A stretch of DNA of 64,000 bases. It comes from Hymenobacter duratus. GTDB taxonomy: Bacteria; Bacteroidota; Bacteroidia; Cytophagales; Hymenobacteraceae. Each line of letters begins with the position of its first letter. Position 1 is the first letter of the stretch. The stretch spans positions 764,501 through 828,500 of the forward strand of contig NZ_JACWZZ010000001.1 of NCBI RefSeq assembly GCF_014698995.1, read 5' to 3'. Shown here one piece after another: positions 52,642-60,826 of the stretch. A program made the position numbers and the translations under genes. Below the pieces are notes generated by a model. The model was not told the DNA's origin. It ran no database searches and saw only the letters and a program-made list of their open reading frames with translations.

Positions 52642-53184
52642 ATGAACTCAGTTCCTCCCTTCCACCAGCTCCACCTGATTGGCATGCCTGGCGCCGGCAA
52701 AACCACGCTGGGCCGGGCGCTGGCTGTGGCTTACGAAGTGCCGTTTCTGGACCTCGACGAAGAAATAACCCGTCGGGAAGGCCGCAGTGTAGCCGATATT
52801 TTTGCGCAGGAAGGCGAGGCATATTTCCGGGAGCGGGAGGCAGCGGTACTGCGGGAAGTGTTGCAGCAGCCGGGTAGCTTCGTGCTGGCCACGGGTGGCG
52901 GTACACCCTGCTTCCACCACAACCTGGAAGCATTGCTGGAGAAGGGGCTGGTATTGTACTTGGAGGTGCCGGTACCCGAGTTGGTACGGCGTATTCTGGC
53001 AACAGGCGCTACCCGGCCGTTGCTGGCAGCGGCTCCCACGGCCGAGGCGTTGGCTACGCGCCTGGATGAAACCTTGCGCGCCCGAAAACAGTTTTACGCC
53101 CGTGCACCGTTGTGCTGCACAGCGCCATCCTGCACCTTAGAAGACGTGCGGCACCTGCTCAGCACTTATCAGACAACGGGCTGA
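52642..53184 (+). CDS. aroK: Shikimate kinase
   Basis: 180 residues from the ATG at 52642. P-loop GMPGAGKTTLGRALA, shikimate-binding FLDLDEEITRREGRSVADIF and GGGTPCFHHNL, and ATP lid ATRPLLA. Phosphorylates shikimate in aromatic amino acid synthesis. It starts 6 bases after the permease stop, so it may share its transcript. Six cysteines near the C-terminus (PLCCTAPSCTLED) are unusual for the family. Confidence 0.95.
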   Translation: MNSVPPFHQLHLIGMPGAGKTTLGRALAVAYEVPFLDLDEEITRREGRSVADIFAQEGEAYFREREAAVLREVLQQPGSFVLATGGGTPCFHHNLEALLEKGLVLYLEVPVPELVRRILATGATRPLLAAAPTAEALATRLDETLRARKQFYARAPLCCTAPSCTLEDVRHLLSTYQTTG

Positions 53185-53220
53185 TTTCCTCTTTGCGCCA
53201 CGGGTTTACGCAATGCTGCG

Positions 53221-53228
53221 TACTTTTG
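53221..53228 (+). promoter_or_regulatory. -7 box of the fatty acid hydroxylase gene
   Basis: TACTTTTG (TAnnTTTG) 26 bases before the ATG at 53254. Confidence 0.55.
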
Positions 53229-53253
53229 GCCCTTGAATCAGATACTTGCTTCC

Positions 53254-53931
53254 ATGAACCAGACTGCTTCCGCTGCTCCTCCCTCTGACACGAAACCCCG
53301 GCCAGCTGCTGCTGCGGGCCCGGTGAAACCGAAACATAAAGGTTCGGCCCAGCTGTTTGAGAATCCGATGCTGGAGCGGCTCACGCACACGCATATTGCC
53401 GCTCCGCTCAGCATCTTTTTCGCGGTGGCGGCCGTGAGCCTCTACTACAGCCTGAGCCGGGGACTACTAACCGGCTTGGCCGCTTTCGGGCTGTTTCTGG
53501 CCGGGTGGTTCCTCTTCACGCTGGTCGAGTACCTGATGCACCGCTACGTGTACCATATCAAGGCTGACACGCCGGGTAAGGCGAAGTTTCAGTATACCAT
53601 GCACGGTGTCCATCATGAGTATCCGAAGGACAAAACACGCTTGGCCATGCCGCCGATCCTGACAGTATTCGTAGCGTCGCTGCTGTTCTTTATCTTCTAC
53701 TTCACATTCGGCAATGCGGGCTTTGGGCTGCTGGCAGGCTTCGTGTTCGGGTATGCGCTGTACCTGTTCGTGCATTACGCCATTCATGTCTATTCGCCCC
53801 CAAAAAACTTCCTGAAAGTATGGTGGCACCACCATGCCCAGCACCACTACCGCCAAGACGAAATTGCCTTTGGCGTGAGCACCACCCTGTGGGACCACAT
53901 AGTGGGCACCATGCCTGATAAGAAGAGTTAG
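53254..53931 (+). CDS. Fatty acid hydroxylase / sterol desaturase family protein
   Basis: 225 residues from the ATG at 53254. Ala/Pro-rich N-terminus, then four hydrophobic segments with di-iron histidine boxes: EYLMHRYVYH, MHGVHHEYP and WWHHHAQHHY. The order and spacing match FA2H-type 2-hydroxylases, which act on fatty acyl chains of sphingolipids; Bacteroidota make sphingolipids, so that role is plausible but inferred. Own promoter and terminator. Confidence 0.9.
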   Translation: MNQTASAAPPSDTKPRPAAAAGPVKPKHKGSAQLFENPMLERLTHTHIAAPLSIFFAVAAVSLYYSLSRGLLTGLAAFGLFLAGWFLFTLVEYLMHRYVYHIKADTPGKAKFQYTMHGVHHEYPKDKTRLAMPPILTVFVASLLFFIFYFTFGNAGFGLLAGFVFGYALYLFVHYAIHVYSPPKNFLKVWWHHHAQHHYRQDEIAFGVSTTLWDHIVGTMPDKKS

Positions 53932-53946
53932 CCATTTGTAGCTTCC

Positions 53947-53992
53947 AAAACACAAAACGCCTGCCGTGAAGACGGCAGGCGTTTTGTGTTTT
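53947..53992 (+). terminator. Strong terminator
   Basis: Arms aaacacaaaacgcctgccgt and its full complement around a gaag loop, ending in a T-rich tract. It also suits convergent minus-strand transcription. Confidence 0.93.
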
Positions 53993-54128
53993 ATGACTGC
54001 AGTGTTAGGAACTATGCGCGAAGGAGCAACGGTGCGACTGGTAAACGGCTTCGGAGCGGAATACCACCCGTTTTGTGGGTGAGCGTAGCGCTAGGAACGA
54101 GGAAACTAAAGCCGTGGGCAGGTGCGTG

Positions 54129-54302
54129 CTAGCGCCGGATGCGGCTTACCACAAGCCAAAGCAACAGCACCACCAGGAATACGCCAATAATGCCCGTCCA
54201 GGCACCGGCTTTAAAGATGGTGCCAATGGCGTCGCAGCTGCTCAGAGAAAAGGTGAGCAGCACCAGCAGGGCCAAAAGGAAGGGAAATCGGGTACGCAGC
54301 AT
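54129..54302 (-). CDS. Small lipoprotein-like membrane peptide
   Basis: 57 residues from the ATG at 54302. Signal-like helix ending in SSCDAIGTIFKAGAWTG and a second helix (IIGVFLVVLLLWLVVSR). Peptides with SCDAIGxIFKAGxWTG and one C-terminal helix recur in Bacteroidota genomes, which supports it as a real gene. Function unknown; a Cys in the lipobox position suggests lipidation. No neighbour within 150 bases on this strand. Confidence 0.75.
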   Translation of the reverse strand: MLRTRFPFLLALLVLLTFSLSSCDAIGTIFKAGAWTGIIGVFLVVLLLWLVVSRIRR

Positions 54303-54655
54303 GGCAGGGAGAGGAGAAGTGAGGAAAAATGCCGCCGCAACTGCCGGCAGCACTCTACAGGCATACTGCGCTATTCTCGAAAAGGTTAGCGCCAGCCCGG
54401 CCCGGCGCTTCTGAGTGGCACGGTACCCCGTGCATTAGTAAGGTCTGTAGCGGCCAACAGCCAGACCTTAGGTACCTGGCTGCCGTGCACAACCAGCATC
54501 TGGGGCCCGTAGTTTTAAGCTTCGGAAAATGCCCTGATGCGGTGGTTTTTCGCGTAGTGAGCTGCAAATCCGGATGTTCGCTAAGTCCGGTAGAGAGGTG
54601 CGGACCAGCTTACTCGGGGCATACACGTGGCGGCAGCCCCGGAATGGAGGAGGTG
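54303..54655. other. 353-base gap without a credible gene
   Basis: Lies between two minus-strand genes. I see no family resemblance, RNA gene or clear hairpin. It may hold the promoter of the small lipoprotein gene. Confidence 0.4.
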
Positions 54656-55372
54656 TCAGTCGAGCTGCCGGGCAACGAAAAAGGCAGCGGCAGCGGCCAG
54701 TGCTCCGGTTCCGGCCATTTTCAGAGCGCCCCACACAGGCGGCTGGCCGGTTATGCGGCTCTTGAAGTAGCCAAACACTAGCAGGCACAGCAGCGTAATC
54801 ATCGCCGACCACAGCAGGCCCTGCGCCGGCGAATCGGTCACGAAATAGGCGCTAAGCGGAATCAGGCCCCCCACGGCATAGGCTATGCTAATGGTGGCGG
54901 CGCTTTTCGGTGCCTGTTTCGGATCGGGCTTCTCCAGGCCCAGCTCATACTTCATCATGAACTGCACCCAGTGTTCGGGGTTGGCGGTCAATTCCCGTAC
55001 GGCAGCGGCGCGGGTTTCCGCCGAAAGGCCCATTTCAGCCAGCAGCTCGTCCACTTCCGCACGTTCGGTTTCAGGCACCTCCTGCACTTCGCGGTGCTCC
55101 CGCTCCAGCTCCGACGCATAGTGCTCAATTTCCGTGCGCCCGGCCAGGTAGCCACCCAGTCCCATGGCAATGGAGCCGGCTACCACTTCCGCCAGCCCCG
55201 CCGTGATGACCAGATCCGAAGACTGGACCGCACCGCTCAGGCCCGCCGCCAGGGCAAAAGGCACCGTCAGGCCATCAGAAAGCCCGATTACAATGTCCTG
55301 CAACACAGCAGAGCTGGTCAGGTGGTCTTCAGGATGAGGGTGTGCGTGCGGATGTGCGTGCGGAACGGCCAT
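54656..55372 (-). CDS. VIT1/CCC1 family metal transporter
   Basis: 238 residues from the ATG at 55372. His-rich N-terminus (HAHPHAHPHPEDH), then the CCC1 core: DIVIGLSDGLTVPFALAAGLSG (TM1, conserved in VIT) and EVVAGSIAMGLGGYLAG (TM2). A cytoplasmic helical domain with acidic residues follows (EREHREVQEVPETERAEVDE), typical of metal-binding domains in VIT proteins. Exports or stores Fe2+/Mn2+ in exchange for protons. Monocistronic, 104 bases after the DUF3570 stop. Confidence 0.94.
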   Translation of the reverse strand: MAVPHAHPHAHPHPEDHLTSSAVLQDIVIGLSDGLTVPFALAAGLSGAVQSSDLVITAGLAEVVAGSIAMGLGGYLAGRTEIEHYASELEREHREVQEVPETERAEVDELLAEMGLSAETRAAAVRELTANPEHWVQFMMKYELGLEKPDPKQAPKSAATISIAYAVGGLIPLSAYFVTDSPAQGLLWSAMITLLCLLVFGYFKSRITGQPPVWGALKMAGTGALAAAAAFFVARQLD

Positions 55373-55476
55373 AACAGTACGGTAAGAAGAAAGTAAACCT
55401 CCGGCTACTGACGTGCGCCCCGGTTGCCGCATCGGCCCAGCAACAGGTAGCGCCCCTGAAACTACTGGTATCCGGC

Positions 55477-56742
55477 TTATGGCAGGACAAACGACAGGTC
55501 GGCGCTGATGAGGTTGGCGGTCAGGCCGGTGCTCTGGCGATAATAGGCGTAGCGGATATCAACGGCCTTAAACTTAGCCACGCGGCCCCCAAACGGCGTT
55601 TTGAAGCGCCCGATGCCGTACACGGGCGAGTAGCGCAGACCCAGCCCCACCTTGTTGGCCGAGAAATCGGCCAGGTCGTAGTCGGAAGTGTAGTACTGCT
55701 CGGTGGTGCTGTGAGCCAGGTAGGGCGCGAAATAGTCGGCGGCGGTTTGGGTGTGGTACCGGTAGAAAGGGTATAGCACGAAAAACGGCGTCACTTTCAC
55801 CGGCGCTTCCAGCTCAAAGGTGTGGGCCGTGATACCGAAGTTGTCGTTGTAGAAGCGGTAGTAGCCGCGCAGCTGCACTAGGTCGGTAGCGTAGTAGTTC
55901 AGGCGCAGGCCCACCGGGTACTTGAGGCGCTGGTCGGGCAGCCGCTCGGTGCGGGCCGTGCCCAGCGCGCCACCGGTTTCCTTGAAATACACTCGGTGGA
56001 ACGGCGTGCTTAGGAGCCCGTTCTGGGCCACCAGCTCGGTACTGATAGACGCCTGCAGCCGCTGGGTAAGCACCTGCGAGTACACGAGGCTCAGGTTGTA
56101 GCTCTGGCGTGTCGTGCCGCCCTCCTCGGGCTGAACGCCGCGCAGCTCGGCGGGCTGAATAATCGTGACCTGATCGAAAAAGGCTTGGCCCGCCACGCTC
56201 AATTCCCGGTTGCCATCCTGCGACGTCCGCGCCCAGGAACCCGATACGTTGAAGGAAAGGTAGTCGTACTCGGAGGAAAAGCCCCCACCCACGCCCACGA
56301 TGGTCCGCTTGTCAGCCAGCTGGCGCGAGAGGCCTAGGTCCACGTGGTAGCGCGTGTCGCTCGATGAGGGCGTGGACAGTACCTGGTCAATCCGGTCGGT
56401 GGAGGCTGAGGCGTAGTAATCCAGGCCCACGTTGGCCGAGAGGCGCGTAACCGAGTCGAGTGGAATGTTCAGGATGATGGTGGGCGTGAAATCGGTGAGC
56501 TGCTGGGTGCCGATGCCGCCCTCCACCGCGCCATTATTGCCATCCTGGGAGTAGTAGCTGCTGAGAATGTTGACCTCGGTTTCGCCGTGGTTGCTGGGGT
56601 TGGGCGGGCTGGGAGCGGTGGTGCTGGGCGTGCCATAGCCATCTATGCGGTTGGGCGTGGGGGTGGCTTGCGCAAAAACCAGCGCGGGCAGAGTCATCAG
56701 AGCCAGCAGCAGGCCAGCGGATGGGAAGGTAGTGCGGAGCAT
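55477..56742 (-). CDS. DUF3570 outer-membrane protein
   Basis: 421 residues with signal peptide (PSAGLLLALMTLPALVFA). Strand-rich body with alternating residues (QLRGYYRFYNDNFGITAHTF; TPFFVLYPFYRYHTQ) and C-terminal TANLISADLSFVLP, as in outer-membrane barrels. Motif NILSSYYSQDGNNGAVEGGIGTQ opens the domain. Last gene of the operon with thioredoxin, ApbE and DUF4266 (95-base gap after DUF4266). The family has no known function. An Asn/Pro-rich segment follows the signal peptide. Confidence 0.88.
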   Translation of the reverse strand: MLRTTFPSAGLLLALMTLPALVFAQATPTPNRIDGYGTPSTTAPSPPNPSNHGETEVNILSSYYSQDGNNGAVEGGIGTQQLTDFTPTIILNIPLDSVTRLSANVGLDYYASASTDRIDQVLSTPSSSDTRYHVDLGLSRQLADKRTIVGVGGGFSSEYDYLSFNVSGSWARTSQDGNRELSVAGQAFFDQVTIIQPAELRGVQPEEGGTTRQSYNLSLVYSQVLTQRLQASISTELVAQNGLLSTPFHRVYFKETGGALGTARTERLPDQRLKYPVGLRLNYYATDLVQLRGYYRFYNDNFGITAHTFELEAPVKVTPFFVLYPFYRYHTQTAADYFAPYLAHSTTEQYYTSDYDLADFSANKVGLGLRYSPVYGIGRFKTPFGGRVAKFKAVDIRYAYYRQSTGLTANLISADLSFVLP

Positions 56743-56837
56743 GGGAAATCAGGTAACAATGAGCAATTAGTGCTGCGCAGTTAGGCAGCAGAGGCGGAAC
56801 ACGCTTGTTCAATACTCCTGCCTGACTGCGTCTGGTA

Positions 56838-57083
56838 TCAGTTGCAGCCGCAGCCGCCGCCTACTTTGCCGCCATTGGCACCGCCGGCCCCTTCGCGGTA
56901 GCTCTCAAAATTGGTTTCGTACACTTCCACGCGCTTGTTGGCCAGCTTCATGTCCTCATCATTGAGGTACACTTTCTGGTATGCCGCCACCGATACGCAA
57001 CTCGTCAGAGAGCAGCCAGCAGCTAGCAGCACAGCCCCCAGCAGCAGCCGGACCGGGATATTGGGCGAAAACAAATGGGTCAT
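56838..57083 (-). CDS. DUF4266 small lipoprotein with C-terminal CGC motif
   Basis: 81 residues. Signal peptide with two possible lipobox cysteines, Cys24 (LLAAGC) and Cys29 (LTSC). Then the DUF4266 core VAAYQKVYLNDEDMKLANKR, a Gly/Asn-rich stretch and the terminal VGGGCGCN (Cys78, Cys80). Its ATG overlaps the apbE stop by 4 bases. The closely spaced C-terminal cysteines look like a metal, redox or modification site. The family function is unknown to me. Confidence 0.88.
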   Translation of the reverse strand: MTHLFSPNIPVRLLLGAVLLAAGCSLTSCVSVAAYQKVYLNDEDMKLANKRVEVYETNFESYREGAGGANGGKVGGGCGCN

Positions 57084-58144
57084 GGTTTGGGGGCCGCGGC
57101 GGCCGGAGAGGGTTGCGTGTAGTAGTTAGCCTGCATGCCGCGCGAAGTGAGCGTGCGGCCATCGTTGGTGATGAGTGTGCAATCCACACCTTTAAGTGTG
57201 TTGATGAAGGCCAGGCCGGCTTCCGGCCCCTTCACGAATACTACCTCGTCGAGGCCATCGGCCAGCTCCACATCGGGGCAGATGATGGTAACGGAGCGCA
57301 GGCCCGTAGCCGGGTAGCCGGTTTTGGGGTCGATGATGTGGCCGTAGTACTTGCCACCCACCGTGAAATACTGCTCGTAGTTGCCGGCCGTCACTACTGC
57401 CACGTCGCTCACCGTCAGCCACGACGATACCGACTGCGGATGCGCCGGGTCGCCGATGGCAATGCGCCAGAGCGAGCCGTCGGCCTGCCGCCCCCAGCAC
57501 GAAACGTCGCCCGAGCCATTAATCAGGCCGCCCTGAATGCCCAGCTGCTTCATCAGGGCCTGGGCGCGGCGCACGCCGTAGCCCTGCAGGATGCCGGCCA
57601 GGTTCAGGCGCATGCCTTTGTCCTGCAGCATCACCGAATGCGTAGCCGGGTCGAGCAGCACCTTGCGGTAGTCGATGCGGGCCACGGATGCTTTTACCAC
57701 TTCCGGAGCCGGCAATGCGGCGTGCTCTTTCTTATCGAACTTGTAAATTTTCTCGCCCCCGGCGAAAGTGATATCGAAAGCTCCACCGCTGAGCACCGAA
57801 AGCTTAAGTGTGCGCTGAATCAGGTCATACACTTCCTGGTCAACCACCACCGGCCGCAGACCGGCGGCGCGGTTCACCTGGGTTATCTGTGAGGTCGAGT
57901 CCCAGTACGAGCACAACCGGTCAATACGCTGGGCTTCCCGGATACCCGCCCGGATGGCGCGCCACGCCAGCGAGTCATCGGCTGAAACAGCCGTAAACGT
58001 GAAGTGCGAGCCCATCAAGTGGGCCGAGCGGGTGAAGTTGCGGGGCTTGGCGGCTGAGGTCTGGGCCTGTACCTGCGCCGTGCCGCTAAGCAGCAGGCCC
58101 AGGAGCAGCCCGCCGCGTATACGCCGGAAGAAGGGGCGGAGCAT
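57080..58144 (-). CDS. apbE: FAD:protein FMN transferase (ApbE)
   Basis: 354 residues with signal peptide (GGLLLGLLLSGTAQVQA), so periplasmic. ApbE motifs: MGSHFTFTAVSADDSLAW, EAQRIDRLCSYWDSTSQITQVNR, LNLAGILQGYGVRRA, GGLINGSGDVSCWG and HIIDPKTGYPATGLRSVTI (the Mg/FAD site). Transfers FMN covalently to Ser/Thr of target proteins. No obvious ApbE target motif is seen in its operon partners, so the target is unclear. Overlaps DUF4266 by 4 bases and follows the thioredoxin gene by 5. Confidence 0.94.
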   Translation of the reverse strand: MLRPFFRRIRGGLLLGLLLSGTAQVQAQTSAAKPRNFTRSAHLMGSHFTFTAVSADDSLAWRAIRAGIREAQRIDRLCSYWDSTSQITQVNRAAGLRPVVVDQEVYDLIQRTLKLSVLSGGAFDITFAGGEKIYKFDKKEHAALPAPEVVKASVARIDYRKVLLDPATHSVMLQDKGMRLNLAGILQGYGVRRAQALMKQLGIQGGLINGSGDVSCWGRQADGSLWRIAIGDPAHPQSVSSWLTVSDVAVVTAGNYEQYFTVGGKYYGHIIDPKTGYPATGLRSVTIICPDVELADGLDEVVFVKGPEAGLAFINTLKGVDCTLITNDGRTLTSRGMQANYYTQPSPAAAAPKP

Positions 58145-58149
58145 GGTGC

Positions 58150-58608
58150 TTATTTTGTAGTCAGCAGCTGGGTCAGGTAGGCATCGTAAGCGGCCACGCC
58201 GCCAGGACGGTAGCCGGTTTTGGCCAGCACCTTGCCTTCGGGCGAGAGCAGCACTACCAGCGGAAAGGCCCCTTCCTTGTTGAGCTGGGCGGCAGCCTGC
58301 TCATTCACCTTGGTCTGTTCGCCGGAAAGCTTATTTTTCTTGCTGCGCGGAAAATCGAAGCGAGCCAGCACAAACCTGTCTTTGGCAAACTGTGCAAACT
58401 CGGGCTTGTCGAATACTTCCTGCTTGAGCATGATACAGGGCTTGCACCAGTCGGAACCCGAAAACACGGCCAGCACGGGCTTGTTGGTGGCTTTGGCCTG
58501 CTGCAGCGCCTGCACTAGGTCTGTATTCCAGGAAATGCCGGTAGGCACCTGCGCACGAGCACCGGTGAAGGATAGCAGGAAAAGCAGGCAGAAGGTGAGA
58601 ATGCGCAT
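58150..58608 (-). CDS. Exported thioredoxin-fold protein (operon leader)
   Basis: 152 residues with signal peptide (MRILTFCLLFLLSFTGARA). Thioredoxin-like domain with active site Cys55-Lys-Pro-Cys58 (FSGSDWCKPCIML) and cis-Pro in GAFPLVVLLSPEG. The GSDWC and LKQEVF features match the DUF255/thioredoxin_7 group rather than TlpA. First gene of the apbE-DUF4266-DUF3570 operon. Probably acts on periplasmic cysteines, perhaps the CGC tail of DUF4266 (inference). Confidence 0.9.
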   Translation of the reverse strand: MRILTFCLLFLLSFTGARAQVPTGISWNTDLVQALQQAKATNKPVLAVFSGSDWCKPCIMLKQEVFDKPEFAQFAKDRFVLARFDFPRSKKNKLSGEQTKVNEQAAAQLNKEGAFPLVVLLSPEGKVLAKTGYRPGGVAAYDAYLTQLLTTK

Positions 58609-59005
58609 AGCGGAGAAATTAAAACCAGATTAAATCCTGGCCGTTGCAATCATACGACGAATGGACGAGCATGATTCCATTTCAGGAATATTATCGGCTG
58701 CCGAAAGCTGAACGGTTACGTATTGCCATGCAGTACAGGTAGTTGTGAAATATGGCTGAGCAGTTCTAAGAAGGCGTACACGGTACCACAACAAGCCAAA
58801 ACCGCCGGACTGAGGTACTGCTGCAAGGTGCAGGGAAGCTGGCGCTACTGTTCCGCTCCGAGTCGTTTCCGGCGGTAGCAATGATACGCAGCAGATACGG
58901 GGCGCAAATTGATGGTATTCACTCGGCAGGCTGATTTTTGTCATGCGGCCGGCCATTTCAGTTTCTGTATTTTGCTCTCCGTTTCTCCCTCACTGCACTC
59001 GTTTT
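58609..59005. other. 397-base divergent promoter region
   Basis: Separates the thioredoxin operon (-) from the universal stress gene (+). A TATTTTG-like box lies at about 58966 on +. No gene, RNA or repeat is convincing in the rest. Confidence 0.45.
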
Positions 59006-59818
59006 ATGGCCACTTCTCTGCTGATTCTCACCGATTTTTTTCAGGCCTCCAACCGCGCCCTCGACTACGCCACCAACCTGGCCGGGCCGCTGGGGGCTCG
59101 TCTTGTGCTGCTACATGTGCGCCGCGACTCTATCATCGACCCGGAAATGTTTACCGGCGAGCTGTCGAACCTGAGCAAGGAAGCCATTGCGCTGGCCCTG
59201 AGTACTGTTTCAGGTAACCTCTCGGTACCGGTAGTGGCCGAAGTGGGGCACGGCCGCGTGGCGTCTGCCGTAGCCGATGCCGTCAGCCGTCACCACCCGG
59301 CCCTGATCGTACTGGGACGCCCCGATTACACTGATACCCCCGACGAACTGGTGCAGACCACCGCTTTGGATATTCTCCGGACTACGCCTTATCCCATGCT
59401 GGTCGTGCCGCACGGCGTGGCCACCGTGTCGCCGCCCCGGCGGGTACTGCTGGCTGTCGATGGGGAGCCATTCACCTTGGGCGAGTATGCCGGCGCAGCG
59501 CGTCACCTGCTCACAGACCTGGGGGCCGAACTGACCGTGCTGCACGTCGCCAAAGATGCTTCCGATGCCGACGCGGTACTGGATACGGTGCTGCGTACAG
59601 GCCTCACAACTGATCTGCAGGCGCTGGTGCGCACGCGCACAGTGGCCGCTGCCAACCCCGCCACTGGTATCCTGCAGGCTGCCGTTTCCGATGATTTTGA
59701 TCTGGTAGTCCTGATTGCCCGGCAGCGCAGTTTTCTCGGTACCCTGTTTCACCGCAGCGTAACGGCACATGTGCTGCTGCACAGCTCGCTGCCAGTACTG
59801 GTGTTGCCAGCAAAATAA
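59006..59818 (+). CDS. Tandem universal stress protein
   Basis: 270 residues from the ATG at 59006; two Usp domains. Domain 1 (about 1-140: LLILTDFFQASNRALDYATN; VGHGRVASAVADAV; ALIVLGRPDYTDTP). Domain 2 (about 150-270: RVLLAVDGEPFTLGEYAGAA; FDLVVLIARQRSFLGTLFHR, SVTAHVLLHSSLPVLVLP). The ATP-binding GxxG pattern is weak in both, so it may not bind ATP. Followed by a clear terminator that ends the host part of the window. Confidence 0.92.
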   Translation: MATSLLILTDFFQASNRALDYATNLAGPLGARLVLLHVRRDSIIDPEMFTGELSNLSKEAIALALSTVSGNLSVPVVAEVGHGRVASAVADAVSRHHPALIVLGRPDYTDTPDELVQTTALDILRTTPYPMLVVPHGVATVSPPRRVLLAVDGEPFTLGEYAGAARHLLTDLGAELTVLHVAKDASDADAVLDTVLRTGLTTDLQALVRTRTVAAANPATGILQAAVSDDFDLVVLIARQRSFLGTLFHRSVTAHVLLHSSLPVLVLPAK

Positions 59819-59845
59819 CCATACGCTGCCAGTCAGATATAAACG

Positions 59846-59877
59846 AAAAATGCCCGCCGATAAAGGCGGGCATTTTT
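59846..59877 (+). terminator. Terminator of the universal stress gene
   Basis: aaaaatgcccgcc (59846-59858) and ggcgggcattttt (59865-59877) around gataaa. Confidence 0.92.
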
Positions 59878-59949
59878 CACTCTTGGCGCTCCCTCCTGGG
59901 AACGCGAAATTGCTTATACAGGCTTTTAAAGCGGTTTTAGGCAGTGAAT

Positions 59950-59990
59950 TGTCCCGGTTTATGTCCCGATATCAGCTTGTGTCCCGGTTT
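59950..59990. repeat. Direct repeats at the probable prophage edge
   Basis: Two exact copies of tgtcccggttt at 59950-59960 and 59980-59990, plus a partial copy (tgtcccga) at 59962. They lie between the host terminator and the phage repressor stop, where an attachment site or integrase arm sites would be expected. Confidence 0.5.
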
Positions 59991-60005
59991 TGTGCTCTCC
60001 CGAAG

Positions 60006-60755
60006 TTAAATCACGTCGGCGTGGAAAATTCGCACCACCCGCCACATATATCGAATGTCTTCCCCGGCCACCGGCAGGCTGCCGGCGTTGGGGTTGTCGG
60101 CGTGCAGCACCAGAATGCCCCGCTCCAGAATATCGTTGCTCTTCACCCGCTTAATGGTGAGCTGGTTGCCGAACGCTACCACGTACACCCCACTCGTAGC
60201 GTACTTAACATCCGCCAGTCCCACGCGCACCCCCACCACGCGCATGCCTGAGCGTAGCTGCGGCTCCATCGAGTCCCCGTCGATTTCAAAGCCCAGCGTC
60301 CCCGGCTTGCGCATATCAGGTGTCGGGTCGTAGATGCGCACAATGTCCAGGCTCTCGAACTGGTTGAGTCCGCCGCCGTCATCCATCAAATCCAGGAAGC
60401 TACCGCGCACCTTGCAGGCCACGAACTGAATGTCCAGGTAGTCGCCTTCATCAAGGCTGGCCAGCACTTTCACGTTGCCGCCCACCGGGCTGAACTCCTC
60501 CATCGGGCCGCTGCCGAACCACAGCCAGTTGCGGCTGATGCCCAGCTTGTCCACGATGGTTTCCAGCGCTTCGTTGCTGGGTTGATGCCGGCCGCCCTCC
60601 AGTTGCGTGATCAACGGCCGCGACACGCCCAGCAGATCCGCCATTTCCTGCTGCGTCATGCCCCGCGACTGGCGCACCACTTTCAGCCGCTCGCCAATGG
60701 TGAGCGAGGGCAGGGGCGTAATGGCGCTGATCTTTTTTTTCTCGGCCGGTATCAT
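60006..60755 (-). CDS. Phage repressor (XRE HTH plus S24 peptidase domain)
   Basis: 249 residues from the ATG at 60755. N-terminal HTH_3 (about 19-75: GERLKVVRQSRGMTQQEMAD, LLGVSRPLITQLEGGRHQPS), then a linker and a LexA/CI-like S24 domain. Nucleophile Ser is in FEIDGDSMEPQL and the Lys in GNQLTIKRVKSN, so self-cleavage on damage signals is possible. Divergent from the Cro-like gene across a palindromic operator. This pair is the lysogeny switch of the right-end element. Confidence 0.92.
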   Translation of the reverse strand: MIPAEKKKISAITPLPSLTIGERLKVVRQSRGMTQQEMADLLGVSRPLITQLEGGRHQPSNEALETIVDKLGISRNWLWFGSGPMEEFSPVGGNVKVLASLDEGDYLDIQFVACKVRGSFLDLMDDGGGLNQFESLDIVRIYDPTPDMRKPGTLGFEIDGDSMEPQLRSGMRVVGVRVGLADVKYATSGVYVVAFGNQLTIKRVKSNDILERGILVLHADNPNAGSLPVAGEDIRYMWRVVRIFHADVI

Positions 60756-60778
60756 TTGCAACTCTTGGTAACTTTTAC

Positions 60779-60812
60779 TTACATTTGGATTGATTGATCC
60801 TCGCAAATGTAA
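60779..60812. promoter_or_regulatory. Operator palindrome between repressor and Cro-like gene
   Basis: ttacatttg (60779-60787) and its complement caaatgtaa (60804-60812) with a 16-base centre. Further half-sites overlap both starts: catttgcaa at 60753 (repressor ATG) and ccaaatgcaac at 60823 (Cro-like ATG). Confidence 0.75.
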
Positions 60813-60826
60813 CAATAAAATTCCAA

